From positions 1-44,404 of the forward strand of contig NZ_MLHJ01000070.1 of assembly GCF_001998965.1 (NCBI RefSeq): 44,404 nucleotides of DNA, read 5' to 3'. Below, in pieces: positions 17,352-26,986 of this stretch (position 1 is its first letter; the number at the start of each line of letters is the position of its first letter). This DNA comes from Rodentibacter rarus. Lineage in GTDB: Bacteria > Pseudomonadota > Gammaproteobacteria > Enterobacterales > Pasteurellaceae. Both the position numbers and the translations under genes were made by a program. The notes beneath the pieces were generated by a model. That model saw only the letters and a program-made list of their open reading frames with translations. It did not search any database and had not been told where the DNA came from.

Positions 17352-17379
17352 ATACTAAAAAAAAAAAACGGTTTTTCAA
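17352..17379 (-). promoter_or_regulatory. Promoter candidate with A12/T12 homopolymer spacer
   Basis: On the minus strand TTGAAA (17374-17379) and TAGTAT (17352-17357) are separated by 16 nt, eleven of which are T. The whole run of 12 A on the plus strand spans 17357-17368. It lies about 75 bp before the OGFr-like ATG. Slippage of such a tract would alter the -35/-10 spacing, as in phase-variable promoters of related bacteria. Confidence 0.5.
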
Positions 17380-17466
17380 TAGATTTTTTTAAATTTAAAA
17401 AAAAATCTAGAACAGTTCTTGAATAAACAAGAAACAATCGTTCAAATAAAATGTTAACCACCAATG

Positions 17467-17481
17467 CGACAATTTGTGTCG
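17467..17481. promoter_or_regulatory. Palindromic operator candidate upstream of the OGFr-like gene
   Basis: CGACA-ATTTG-TGTCG has the same arms, spacer length and flanks (AATG before, T after) as the site at 15520-15534. It lies 2 nt after the WYL-regulator stop and 186 nt before the OGFr-like ATG, well upstream of the A12 promoter candidate. Confidence 0.65.
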
Positions 17482-17483
17482 TG

Positions 17484-18422
17484 CTAAACGCTTTCCCGGC
17501 TAATTTCTTCTATTTCTTCGCCAAATTTCGCCATCCACCAATTTAGCATTTCGCTTTCAACCACAGTCGCTTGTATGAGGTAAGTTTCCCCCTCGTCAAT
17601 CATCGTTTGGTCGGTGGATAACGGTGTTTCGGTTAAATGGAACCCCGCCCATTTTGCAATTCGGAAAGTAAAACGAATTTTTTTGCCGTTACCAAAGCCA
17701 AAATGTTGTTCGGCAAGATAATTCTTTAAGTTAAACACCGGGCGTTCAAAAGTAAAAGTGGTGGCGTTGGCGGTGATAAAACGGTGCAAGGCAAGATGTT
17801 TAATTTTATCGTTTTCATATTGCACCACTAAATAATAAGCCGGATCTTGTTGTACAAGGGCAAGCGGCTTGACTTCAGCCTGATGTTCTATACTTGATTG
17901 ATTACGATAATGCACTTTTAGTAGGCGGTTATGGTAAAGTGCGGTACTAATTTCATTAAAAATTTGCGGATCAATTTGTGCCGGTAAAAGCGGTTGAGCG
18001 GTCGGGGCAATGGCAACTTTATCAAGCCATTCCGCCCCTGATTTTTTATTATTGTCGTACACCAAATTATATTCGGCTTGTTGAAAAAAACCGTCCATAG
18101 AACTCATAATTCCTGCGGGCAAAATACCTTTCAGATATTGTTTGGCAAGCATCAGTACGAGGGATTGTTGCTCATTTAAAATAGGCAAATCCAATCCCTT
18201 GGCATTTGGTTTCCAACGATAACCATAAGGACGATCACGCATATCACATTCAATATCAAACTGCTCACAAAGTTTTTGCATTTGCCGTTGAATTGTACGA
18301 ATATCACGTTTAATCCCAAGGTCTTTCAATTTTTTCTGTACTTCAGCTGCCGTAATCGCCCCGGTTTTAGGAATAAAACGTAGGATTTCTAAATTTGATT
18401 GTAAATAGCCTGATTGAGCCAT
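17484..18422 (-). CDS. WYL-domain transcriptional regulator
   Basis: This 312-aa protein has an N-terminal helix-turn-helix (about 5-70, with ITAAEVQKKLKDLGI and RDIRTIQRQMQKL), a central WYL domain (about 150-225, with LLKVHYRNQSS, VKPLALVQQDPAYYLVVQY and KHLALHRF) and a C-terminal WCX-like segment. WYL regulators sense a ligand, often nucleic acid or nucleotide, and many control defence loci such as BREX and CBASS. Its ATG overlaps the adenosine deaminase stop (TAATG), so the two are coupled. The two CGACA-N5-TGTCG palindromes downstream are its most likely targets; this is inference. A perfect uptake sequence lies at 17937-17945. Confidence 0.88.
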   Translation of the reverse strand: MAQSGYLQSNLEILRFIPKTGAITAAEVQKKLKDLGIKRDIRTIQRQMQKLCEQFDIECDMRDRPYGYRWKPNAKGLDLPILNEQQSLVLMLAKQYLKGILPAGIMSSMDGFFQQAEYNLVYDNNKKSGAEWLDKVAIAPTAQPLLPAQIDPQIFNEISTALYHNRLLKVHYRNQSSIEHQAEVKPLALVQQDPAYYLVVQYENDKIKHLALHRFITANATTFTFERPVFNLKNYLAEQHFGFGNGKKIRFTFRIAKWAGFHLTETPLSTDQTMIDEGETYLIQATVVESEMLNWWMAKFGEEIEEISRESV

Positions 18423-19474
18423 TATTCCCCCTTTTCCGAGTAATTTATCCGTTTTTCAATATGTCTTTCCAACTTACGCTTTTCTTCATCACTGAGAAAA
18501 GCGGCACGGATGGCATTTTCAAGCAACTGTTGAGCTTCGTTTTCATTTAGTTGGTATTCTCGTGCCAATAAATCAAATTCTTGCTGAATGTTGGTTTGAG
18601 AAACAGTCATATTGTCGGTGTTTAAGGTGGCAAGAATCCCTTTAGCTAGGAATGTTCTAAGGGGATAACTGTTTAAATGGTTGATAGCCTTAGTTTGTAA
18701 ATTACTGCAAGGGCACATTTCTACAGCAATATGGCGGTGGGCTAAAGATTGCATAACGGATTCTGATTCCGCCGCACGAATGCCGTGTCCGATACGGCTT
18801 GCACCAAGGTCAATCGCCTGTTGAACATTCTCCGCTCCTGCCGCTTCACCGGCGTGAATGGTGAAAGGCACACCGAGCGATTTGGCAAGTTCAAATTCTT
18901 TGGCAAAATTCATTGTCGGATAACCGGCTTCAGGACCGGCTAAATCCACGGCTACCACGCCTGCTTTTCCACTTGAAAGGTATTTCTTCGCCATTCGTAC
19001 GGTTTCTAAATTCCCTTCTTGCGAACCAATGCCACGCAAACAACAAAGGATTAAATTAGCTTTAAATAATCGGCTTCCTGTTAATCCTTCTTGTAAACCC
19101 ACTAGGGCGGCTTCCACCACCTGTGATTGTGTTAAACCTTTTTGTGTGTGAAGTTGTGGGGCAAAACGAATTTCAACATAAGCTAACCCTTGTTGATCTA
19201 GGCGTTTTAATAAATCAGATACCGCAGAGCGGATGGCTTCCGGGCTTTGCAGTAAAGAAACGGGAATCGCAAAGCAACTGAGATATTGATTAAGATCGGC
19301 GCAATCTTGCGGAACTGAAATCAAAGAAAGAAGTTGTTCAATATTTTGGGCGGGTAAGTCGATATTCTGTTTTTCTGCCCATTCAACCATCCATTCAGGG
19401 GAAAGTGAGCCGTCTAGGTGAAGGTGCAAATCAATCAGACCATATTTTGCAAAATTTTTCATTGTATTACTCAT
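18422..19474 (-). CDS. add: Adenosine deaminase family protein
   Basis: This 350-aa protein has the adenosine/adenine deaminase fold: DLHLHLDGSL near residue 15, FTIHAGEAAG near 205 (zinc His and catalytic Glu), GASRIGHGIRA near 229, and CPCSNLQT followed by LNTDNMTVS near 285. The metal ligands are all present, so it should convert adenosine (or a related purine) to the inosine form. The size is that of the ordinary housekeeping enzyme. It is the first gene of the co-oriented island and is translationally coupled to the WYL regulator. The frame starts MSNTMKNF; the internal ATG four codons on is an alternative. Confidence 0.85.
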   Translation of the reverse strand: MSNTMKNFAKYGLIDLHLHLDGSLSPEWMVEWAEKQNIDLPAQNIEQLLSLISVPQDCADLNQYLSCFAIPVSLLQSPEAIRSAVSDLLKRLDQQGLAYVEIRFAPQLHTQKGLTQSQVVEAALVGLQEGLTGSRLFKANLILCCLRGIGSQEGNLETVRMAKKYLSSGKAGVVAVDLAGPEAGYPTMNFAKEFELAKSLGVPFTIHAGEAAGAENVQQAIDLGASRIGHGIRAAESESVMQSLAHRHIAVEMCPCSNLQTKAINHLNSYPLRTFLAKGILATLNTDNMTVSQTNIQQEFDLLAREYQLNENEAQQLLENAIRAAFLSDEEKRKLERHIEKRINYSEKGE

Positions 19475-19562
19475 TCGTTAGAAAAAAATTGCACGATATT
19501 TTAATGGGAAAGGGCTAGGAGGACAATATTAAAACAGTAGTGATGTCTTCGTTATAAAAAAA

Positions 19563-19607
19563 CTGCACCTACGTCAGCTAGCATTTAGCTCAACCTTTGA
19601 GGTGCAG
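19563..19607 (-). terminator. Intrinsic terminator downstream of topA
   Basis: CTGCACCT (19563-19570) and AGGTGCAG (19600-19607) form the outer stem. An inner AGCT-based stem lies within the loop. On the minus strand a T-run follows, which fits termination of topA transcripts before the add promoter. Confidence 0.7.
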
Positions 19608-19633
19608 ATCAAATTAATCTTACGTTTTACCGT

Positions 19634-22240
19634 CTATTTTTTTCTCTCAATCCATTTTCCGTCAATAAAATCAACAATCCACTTTGTGGCTTTACCGTTT
19701 TTTTCTGAAGTCACATATTGTTTTTTCTCTTTACGGCTAAAACGAATAATCGCTTCATTTCCTTCAGGATCTTTTAGCGGTGCATCAGCAAGATAGGCTA
19801 ATTTTTCCGGTAAACGTTCCCGATACAAAGCAAGCTCTGCCACTTTTGTAGGTCGGGTTTCCCGTGATTTAGGGAAATTATGGGCAGACATAAACACCCC
19901 ACTTGCACCGTCACGCAACACAAAATAAGCATCCGATTTTTCGCATTTTAATTCAGGGAAATGTACCGGTTCTTCTTTTGGTGGCGCCACTTCACCATTT
20001 TTCAAAATTTTGCGTGTATTATCACATTTTGTACAAGCCATATATTTGCCGAAACGACCTAATTTCAAGTGCATATCCGCACCGCATTTGTCACATTCAA
20101 CAATTGGCCCGTCATAGCCTTTAATCTTAAAAGAGCCCTCTTCAATCAAATAGCCATCGCAATTTGGATTGTTACCACAAATATGAATTTTACGATTTGC
20201 ATCAATAACATAGCTGTCCATTGCGGTACCACATTTTGGACAACGTTTACGTTCCATCAACGCTTTTGTTTCGGAAGATTCATCCAATACGTTGAGTAAT
20301 TCCGCTTCAGGAATTAAATTAATCGTGGTTTTGCAACGTTCTTTAGGCGGTAAAGCATAGCCGGTACAACCTAAAAATACCCCGGTGCTGGCCGTACGAA
20401 TCGCCATATTTCTACCACAGGTCGGGCATTTAATATCCGTTTCCACCAAACTATTCGGACGCATACCGCCTTCAAGTTCATCTAATTCCGCTTTTGATAA
20501 TTGATTGGAAAAATCTTTGAAAAACTGATTTAATTCCGTTTTCCAATTTGCCGAACCTGAAGCGATTTGATCCAGCACATTTTCCATATTGGCTGTGAAA
20601 TCATAATTCATCAAATCACCAAAGGATTCATTAAGCCTATCGGTAACGATTTCGCCCATTTTTTCAGCATAAAAACGGCGATTTTCTGTTCTCACATAGC
20701 CACGTTCTTGAATGGTGGAAATAATTGCCGCATAAGTGGAAGGACGACCAATTCCCCGCTTTTCTAGTTCTTTGACTAAAGCAGCCTCAGTAAAACGAGC
20801 CGGCGGCTTAGTGAAATGCTGGGTAGGCTGTACTTCTTTTAATGCCAATTTTTCAGCAACATTGACTTCTGGCAATTCTTGATCTTCAGGATTTTTTCCG
20901 ATTTGTGGTAAGACTTTCGTCCAACCATCGAAACGTAAAATTCGCCCTTTTGCTTTTAATGTATAATCACTGGCGGTGACAGTCAGGGTGCTGCTATCAT
21001 ATTGTGCCGGTGGCATTTGGCAGGCTAAGAATTGACGCCAAATCAAATCATAAAGACGCACGGCATCTTTATCCATTCCTTCTAACTGTTCAGGGAGTAT
21101 GTTCACATCTGATGGGCGAATCGCTTCGTGGGCTTCTTGGGCATTTTCTTTGCTTGAATAAAAATTCGGTTTTGCCGGTAAATATTGTGCACCAAAACGA
21201 TGTTCAATATAGTGACGAGCCATATTGAGCGCATCTTGACTTAAATTTGTCGAGTCAGTACGCATATAGGTGATATACCCCGCCTCATAAAGACGTTGAG
21301 CCAGCATCATGGTTTTTTTCACACCAAAACTCAAACGGGTACTCGCCGTTTGTTGCAATGTTGAAGTAATAAAAGGTGCACGAGGGCGTGAACTGGTGGG
21401 TTTGGTATCTAAATCTGTGACAACGTAATCTGAAACACTGAGAAAATCGACCGCACTTTGTGCCGCTTTCTGATTTTTAGGATCAAATTTCTTGCCTTGA
21501 TAATCCGTTACCTCTAAACGGATATTTTTTTTGCCTTGAGTTTGAGTGAGAACAGCAACTTCCCAATATTCTTCCGGTTGGAATGCTTTAATTTCCCGTT
21601 CACGTTCGACCAAGAGTTTAACCGCTACAGATTGTACACGTCCGGCAGATAAACCCCGGGCGACTTTTTTCCATAAAAGTGGTGAAACCATAAAGCCCAC
21701 AACCCGATCTAAAAATCGGCGTGTTTGCTGCGCATTGACACGATCCATATTCAAATGTTCCGGTTTCTCGAAGGCTTGTTTTATCGCATTTTTGGTAATT
21801 TCATTAAACACCACACGACTAAAACGTTCATCATCACCCCCAATCACTTCTCGTAAATGCCAAGCAATAGCCTCCCCTTCTCTATCCAAATCGGTAGCAA
21901 GATAAATATGATCGGCTTTTTTGGCGAGATTTTTTAATTCAGCGACAACTTTTTCTTTCCCCGGCAAAATTTGATAGTTTGCTTTCCAATCATGATAAGG
22001 ATCAATCCCCATTCGTTTTACCAGCGCATTACGTTCTTTCTCTGCTTTCACCTTTGCTTTTTCGTCCGCACTCATCCCTTTGGTTGAGATGGGTTTGGCT
22101 TTTTCACCGGTGCTTGTCCCCACGGTGGGTAAGTCACGAATATGCCCTACGCTGGATTTCACCACATATTGATTGCCCAGATATTTATTAATGGTTTTCG
22201 CTTTTGCCGGTGACTCGACAATCACCAAAGATTTACTCAT
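19634..22240 (-). CDS. topA: DNA topoisomerase I
   Basis: This protein of about 868 aa is the type IA enzyme that relaxes negative supercoils. The N-terminal TOPRIM domain shows [17 protein letters not shown] and [17 protein letters not shown]. The active-site tyrosine is in [16 protein letters not shown] near residue 320. Three C-terminal four-cysteine zinc ribbons follow ([24 protein letters not shown]). The ATG at 22240 ([10 protein letters not shown]) follows an AGGTAATCAA ribosome site and fits the family; the open frame runs eight codons further upstream. It is divergent from a LysR gene. A perfect uptake sequence lies at 21450-21458. Confidence 0.97.
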   Translation of the reverse strand: MSKSLVIVESPAKAKTINKYLGNQYVVKSSVGHIRDLPTVGTSTGEKAKPISTKGMSADEKAKVKAEKERNALVKRMGIDPYHDWKANYQILPGKEKVVAELKNLAKKADHIYLATDLDREGEAIAWHLREVIGGDDERFSRVVFNEITKNAIKQAFEKPEHLNMDRVNAQQTRRFLDRVVGFMVSPLLWKKVARGLSAGRVQSVAVKLLVEREREIKAFQPEEYWEVAVLTQTQGKKNIRLEVTDYQGKKFDPKNQKAAQSAVDFLSVSDYVVTDLDTKPTSSRPRAPFITSTLQQTASTRLSFGVKKTMMLAQRLYEAGYITYMRTDSTNLSQDALNMARHYIEHRFGAQYLPAKPNFYSSKENAQEAHEAIRPSDVNILPEQLEGMDKDAVRLYDLIWRQFLACQMPPAQYDSSTLTVTASDYTLKAKGRILRFDGWTKVLPQIGKNPEDQELPEVNVAEKLALKEVQPTQHFTKPPARFTEAALVKELEKRGIGRPSTYAAIISTIQERGYVRTENRRFYAEKMGEIVTDRLNESFGDLMNYDFTANMENVLDQIASGSANWKTELNQFFKDFSNQLSKAELDELEGGMRPNSLVETDIKCPTCGRNMAIRTASTGVFLGCTGYALPPKERCKTTINLIPEAELLNVLDESSETKALMERKRCPKCGTAMDSYVIDANRKIHICGNNPNCDGYLIEEGSFKIKGYDGPIVECDKCGADMHLKLGRFGKYMACTKCDNTRKILKNGEVAPPKEEPVHFPELKCEKSDAYFVLRDGASGVFMSAHNFPKSRETRPTKVAELALYRERLPEKLAYLADAPLKDPEGNEAIIRFSRKEKKQYVTSEKNGKATKWIVDFIDGKWIERKK

Positions 22241-22335
22241 TTGATTACCTAATTTTGCTAGCATTTTGTAAAAATGGCGGTATAGTGCAAACTTACGCTA
22301 GCAAAATCAAGTTTTTTTTGAAAAAAGGGACATAA

Positions 22336-23229
22336 ATGGACAAGCTCAATGCGATTTCTATTTTTTGTAAGATTGTCGAAACGCAAAGTTTTACACAAGC
22401 GGCAACACAGCAAAATATGTCTGTTGCGATGGCAAGCAAATTGCTTTCTCAATTAGAAGAACACCTTAAAACCCGTTTGTTACAACGTACTACAAGAAAG
22501 ATTATGCCCACAGAAGCCGGTATGATGTATTACCAACGCTGTCAAGGTATCTTACAAGATTTAGACGAGGCCGATGCAAGTATCAGCAATATGACAACAA
22601 CCCTACAAGGTAACCTGTTGATTTCTGTTCCTCGAGATTTTGGGTTATTATTCATCTCCCCTAACCTTCCGATGTTTATTGCGGCCCACCCTAATTTACA
22701 TGTTGAGGTGGAATTTAACGATAAAAAAATCGATTTACTTGCTGAGGGTTATGATCTTGCTTTACGCATTGGCTATATGCAAGATAGTTCTTTAGTGGCT
22801 CGTAAGATCAGCACTTCTAGCATTCACTTTGCTGCCTCTCCCCGTTATCTTGAGCGATTCGGTATACCAAGTTCCCCGAATGACCTAGAACAGCATGAAG
22901 GATTACTTTATAAAAGCACATTAAATCAAGTAAATTGGCAAGGTGCACGACTCAACCAAACCCAGCGTTTTAAAATTAAATCAAAAGTTGTGAGCAATAA
23001 TGGGCTAGCCCTTTTAGATATGGCAAAAGCAGGGCTTGGCATTGTGAATTTACCCCGTTTTATTTTAGATGCTGCCTTTAAAACAGGGGAATTAGTGGAG
23101 ATTTTACCGGAATACAAACAACAAGAATTAGAGATTCACGTGGTCTATCCAAATCGCCGACATTTACCGGCAAAAGTACGGGCATTTATTGAATTTTTAA
23201 CAAGTTTAGGGCTCTGCTCTGAGCTTTGA
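22336..23229 (+). CDS. LysR-family transcriptional regulator
   Basis: This 297-aa LysR protein has an N-terminal winged helix-turn-helix (MDKLNAISIFCKIVETQSF, AATQQNMSVAMASKLLSQLE, about 1-60) and a periplasmic-binding-like effector domain (about 90-297). It resembles the large group of E. coli-type regulators (DmlR/YafC-like) with SVPRDFGLLFI and NDKKIDLLAEGYDLALRIG. No target operon is visible beside it; topA is divergent. It is followed by its own terminator. The specific ligand is unknown. Confidence 0.88.
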   Translation: MDKLNAISIFCKIVETQSFTQAATQQNMSVAMASKLLSQLEEHLKTRLLQRTTRKIMPTEAGMMYYQRCQGILQDLDEADASISNMTTTLQGNLLISVPRDFGLLFISPNLPMFIAAHPNLHVEVEFNDKKIDLLAEGYDLALRIGYMQDSSLVARKISTSSIHFAASPRYLERFGIPSSPNDLEQHEGLLYKSTLNQVNWQGARLNQTQRFKIKSKVVSNNGLALLDMAKAGLGIVNLPRFILDAAFKTGELVEILPEYKQQELEIHVVYPNRRHLPAKVRAFIEFLTSLGLCSEL

Positions 23230-23254
23230 TTTAGGGTTATTTGTAGGAGGAATA

Positions 23255-23304
23255 AACTCAGTGTGTCTATTATAAAATTAATGTTTAAGCGGACACACTC
23301 AGTT
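23255..23304 (+). terminator. Probable terminator of the LysR gene
   Basis: AACTCAGTGTGTC (23255-23267) and GACACACTCAGTT (23292-23304) pair over 13 bp with one mismatch and a 24-nt loop, followed on the plus strand by further Ts. Confidence 0.6.
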
Positions 23305-23407
23305 TTTCCCTATTTTGAAACGCTTGATGTTGGGTATTTCTCCATCATTCCGAAAACACAATTAAAATTGACCGCTCTTTTTATTTGTTCTTCATAAAAA
23401 AGAAAGA

Positions 23408-23911
23408 TCACACCTCGACTAAAATCAAAATTGCCGCATCGCCGCCCCATTCTCTTGGGGCTTGATGCAATGCACGCACTTTGGGGTGTTGAACCAACCA
23501 ACGGGGAATTTGTTTTTTTAAAGTAAAGGAGCCGTAGCCGGTCATAATGCTGGCGCAATCCACCCGTTCACTCTCACAGGCAAGCAATAAAGCAGCAAGT
23601 TCCATTTTGGCTTGTTCACGAGTTAAACCGTGCAAATCTAAAAAGAGTTCAGGAGAAAAATCCCCACGACGTAATTGCTTTAACAAATGAGAATCCTCCC
23701 CCTCACGAAGGTATTTTATGATGCCATCATTTTCATTAAGCAATGGTTCATATTCATCGGAAAAATAAAATAAGGTATCCTCTTTTTCACGGATATCACG
23801 CAAATAAGACTTTTTTTGACCACTCTTTTGGCGTGGTGCAATAATAGTATCCTGTTTAATGGGTTTAATCCCTTTCGTTTCAGCACGAAATAACTCAAAT
23901 TCTTCTTGCAT
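23408..23911 (-). CDS. smrB: Smr-domain ribosome rescue endonuclease SmrB
   Basis: This 167-aa protein is the small SmrB (YfcN) type with a C-terminal Smr domain. The D-x-H motif is in FLDLHGLTREQAKMEL near residue 92 and the G-x-G in IMTGYGSFTLKKQIPRWL near 122. In E. coli SmrB cleaves mRNA at collided ribosomes. The N-terminal part carries the helical linker with basic residues, as usual. It is divergent from prmB, the same arrangement as in E. coli and relatives. Confidence 0.9.
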   Translation of the reverse strand: MQEEFELFRAETKGIKPIKQDTIIAPRQKSGQKKSYLRDIREKEDTLFYFSDEYEPLLNENDGIIKYLREGEDSHLLKQLRRGDFSPELFLDLHGLTREQAKMELAALLLACESERVDCASIMTGYGSFTLKKQIPRWLVQHPKVRALHQAPREWGGDAAILILVEV

Positions 23912-23949
23912 TTTTCTTACTCATTTCAAATTTGGCGTATCATATCATA

Positions 23950-23976
23950 GTTATCCTCCACACCTTGTGGTATAAC
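23950..23976. promoter_or_regulatory. Dyad in the smrB-prmB divergent promoter region
   Basis: CCACA-CCT-TGTGG (23958-23970) is flanked by GTTAT on the left and ATAAC on the right, making a longer interrupted dyad. It lies between the two divergent starts and may be an operator or part of overlapping promoters. Confidence 0.3.
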
Positions 23977-24004
23977 TAGGCAAATTTTTTATAAGGAAAA
24001 GACG

Positions 24005-24949
24005 ATGGAAACCACATACAATCAAGAATTGGTGGCAACAATTTTAGAAGATAATGTTGCCCATGAACTCCATACCATTCAAGATTTTCTCCGTTGGACA
24101 TATAGTGTATTCAACCGTTCTGATATTTACTATGGACATGGCTACGATAATGCCTGGGATGAAAGCCTTCAACTGGTGCTTGCCGGTTTACAATTGCCGA
24201 TTGATTTTCCCACCGAATTATTCCCGAGTCGTTTGACCCCGTCAGAAAAAGAAAGTCTCATTCAGTCGGTTTTAACCCGTATCGAACAGCGTGTCCCTGT
24301 GGCTTATCTCACAAACAGTGCCTGGTTTTGCGGTCATGAATTTTATGTGGATGAACGTACGATTATTCCACGTTCTCCGATTAGTGCGCTCATTCAAGAG
24401 TGTTTTGAAGGCATAGTAAAACAAACTCCACAGCATATTCTTGATCTTTGCACAGGCAGTGGTTGTATTGCCATTGCCTGCGCGTATGCATTCCCTGATG
24501 CGGAAGTGGATGCGGTGGATTTATCTGTTGATGCGCTCAATGTGGCAGAAATCAATATTGCCCGCCATCAAATGGAACATCGAGTTTTCCCGATTCAATC
24601 AAACTTATTTGAGAATATTGCAGGGCAGAAATACGATCTTATCGTAACCAATCCCCCTTATGTGGATGAAGAAGATCTTACCGATATGCCGGAAGAGTTT
24701 CATTTTGAACCAGAGCTCGCCTTGGGTTCAGGGAAAGATGGTTTGGACATTACCAAACAAATTTTAAAACAAGCACCGGATTATTTAACGGAAAACGGTG
24801 TATTGGTTTGTGAGGTGGGAAACAGTATGGTCAGTCTGATCGAACAATACCCTGATGTGCCATTCAAATGGCTTGAGCTTAAAAATGGCGGTGTAGGGGT
24901 ATTTGCCATCACACGGGAAGAATTGGTGAAATATCAAAATTTATTTTAA
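24005..24949 (+). CDS. prmB: Ribosomal protein L3 glutamine methyltransferase PrmB
   Basis: This 314-aa SAM-dependent methyltransferase modifies a glutamine of ribosomal protein L3. The SAM motif [15 protein letters not shown] is near residue 146 and the catalytic NPPY motif of the HemK/PrmB family near 216 ([12 protein letters not shown]). The helical N-terminal domain (about 1-90) and length fit PrmB rather than PrmC. The start follows ATAAGGAAAAGACG. An uptake sequence lies 5 nt after the stop. Confidence 0.93.
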   Translation: METTYNQELVATILEDNVAHELHTIQDFLRWTYSVFNRSDIYYGHGYDNAWDESLQLVLAGLQLPIDFPTELFPSRLTPSEKESLIQSVLTRIEQRVPVAYLTNSAWFCGHEFYVDERTIIPRSPISALIQECFEGIVKQTPQHILDLCTGSGCIAIACAYAFPDAEVDAVDLSVDALNVAEINIARHQMEHRVFPIQSNLFENIAGQKYDLIVTNPPYVDEEDLTDMPEEFHFEPELALGSGKDGLDITKQILKQAPDYLTENGVLVCEVGNSMVSLIEQYPDVPFKWLELKNGGVGVFAITREELVKYQNLF

Positions 24950-25109
24950 TAAAAAGTGCGGTTGAAATTTTCTTGGAACTTTGATTAATTTTTAAAATAT
25001 TAATTTGTATGATTTTTCATATTATCAAACTTCCATTTTGAAGAATCAATTAATGCTGAAATCAGATTGCATATTTATGATAATAAAATTAATCTTATGG
25101 AGATAGTAG

Positions 25110-25739
25110 ATGTTTAATAAAAAAGAAATTTCTACCGGGTATTTTAGTAAAGATGCTATACCAATTAAAGTGAAGATTACAAGAAAAATCCCTGATGGTG
25201 TTTATGTATGGATTGAACTAGAAAGATTAGGCCATGTATTTTGGTCTATCCATCAAGGAAGAAATATAACAGTATATACATATGGTCGATATGATGATGT
25301 GGAGATGTGGGGATTTACTGGTGAAGGTGTTCTAATTAAATATGTAGGTAGTTTAGCTAAAACTTATATAAAGGAAAAACTATATCCAAAAAATAATGCC
25401 CCAAGTATGGTTTATAAAATTAATGATGTCAACCCACAAAAAATACTCGAGGTATCAGATAAGTTATGGTTTAGTAGTGATGAAAGACCGGATCGGGAAG
25501 ATAAGGAAAATAGAATAAAAACATATGGAAAAGTTATAAATGACTACAATTTACTTGTAAGAAACTGTACCACAATGACTATTAATGTTTTAGAAGATTC
25601 TGGTAGTAATATTTTCTGGGATTTTGAGCTTGATCCAGTATCACCTCATGGATTATTTATTCAACTAGATGTAAAAGCTAAAATGAAAAATAATGTTGAA
25701 AATTACACTGATATAATGAAATCAATCATAAGAGAATAG
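25110..25739 (+). CDS. Probable NlpC/P60-like (permuted) cysteine peptidase-fold protein
   Basis: I do not recognise this 209-aa protein by name. A histidine in RLGHVFWSI near residue 42 is followed much later by YNLLVRNCTTMTINVLEDSG near 147-166. This order, His first then an N-C motif at the start of a helix, matches circularly permuted NlpC/P60 (LRAT/YiiX/DUF4105-like) folds that hydrolyse amide bonds. There is no signal peptide or membrane segment. The gene is very AT-rich compared with prmB and has its own ribosome site (TTATGGAGATAG). A small two-helix membrane protein follows 7 nt later, which recalls effector-immunity or toxin-antidote pairs, but nothing proves that. Confidence 0.55.
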   Translation: MFNKKEISTGYFSKDAIPIKVKITRKIPDGVYVWIELERLGHVFWSIHQGRNITVYTYGRYDDVEMWGFTGEGVLIKYVGSLAKTYIKEKLYPKNNAPSMVYKINDVNPQKILEVSDKLWFSSDERPDREDKENRIKTYGKVINDYNLLVRNCTTMTINVLEDSGSNIFWDFELDPVSPHGLFIQLDVKAKMKNNVENYTDIMKSIIRE

Positions 25740-25746
25740 TCATAGA

Positions 25747-25959
25747 ATGATAAGAGTTATAATCTGCCTAATATTGATTGCTATAAATTTCCTATATTTG
25801 ATAGGAAATCAGTTATTTATAAAATATTCTTTAGAGGAATATAATTTGAAAAAAGCTATTTTGTTATCTATAGAAAATGAAATGGATAAACTCTCAATAT
25901 TAGCCATTCTCAATTTAATATTCTTTATAATTACATTATTTTTGCGAGAAAAAAAGTAG
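25747..25959 (+). CDS. Small membrane protein with two predicted helices
   Basis: This 70-aa protein has hydrophobic segments at about 3-25 and 48-65, separated by a charged stretch, and ends in a basic REKK tail. It is not recognised. It follows the probable cysteine peptidase-fold gene by 7 nt and shares its AT-rich composition, so the two are likely one unit. A possible role as antidote or anchor for the upstream protein is inference only. Confidence 0.6.
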   Translation: MIRVIICLILIAINFLYLIGNQLFIKYSLEEYNLKKAILLSIENEMDKLSILAILNLIFFIITLFLREKK

Positions 25960-25983
25960 TTTGAAAATAATTCTAAACTACTT
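25954..25983 (+). terminator. Hairpin at the end of the two-gene AT-rich unit
   Basis: AAGTAGTTT (25954-25962) and AAACTACTT (25975-25983) form a perfect 9-bp stem with a 12-nt loop overlapping the stop codon of the small membrane protein. The T-run is poor; it may serve both convergent directions (cysB ends at 26006). Confidence 0.5.
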
Positions 25984-26005
25984 ATTCAATATAGAAAAAA
26001 TAATT

Positions 26006-26986
<981 letters not shown>

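Noticed and set aside
13389-19474. AAA+ ATPase plus adenosine deaminase as a RADAR (RdrA-RdrB) system
   Set aside because: The deaminase is the normal 350-aa enzyme, not the large RdrB, and the ATPase is a tandem AAA+ of a different type; the two are separated by three genes.
19903-21905. Plus-strand open frames opposite topA
   Set aside because: They are shadows of the topA coding strand with no family features or ribosome sites; the same holds for other short frames antisense to csdA, sucA, sucC, metG and cueO.
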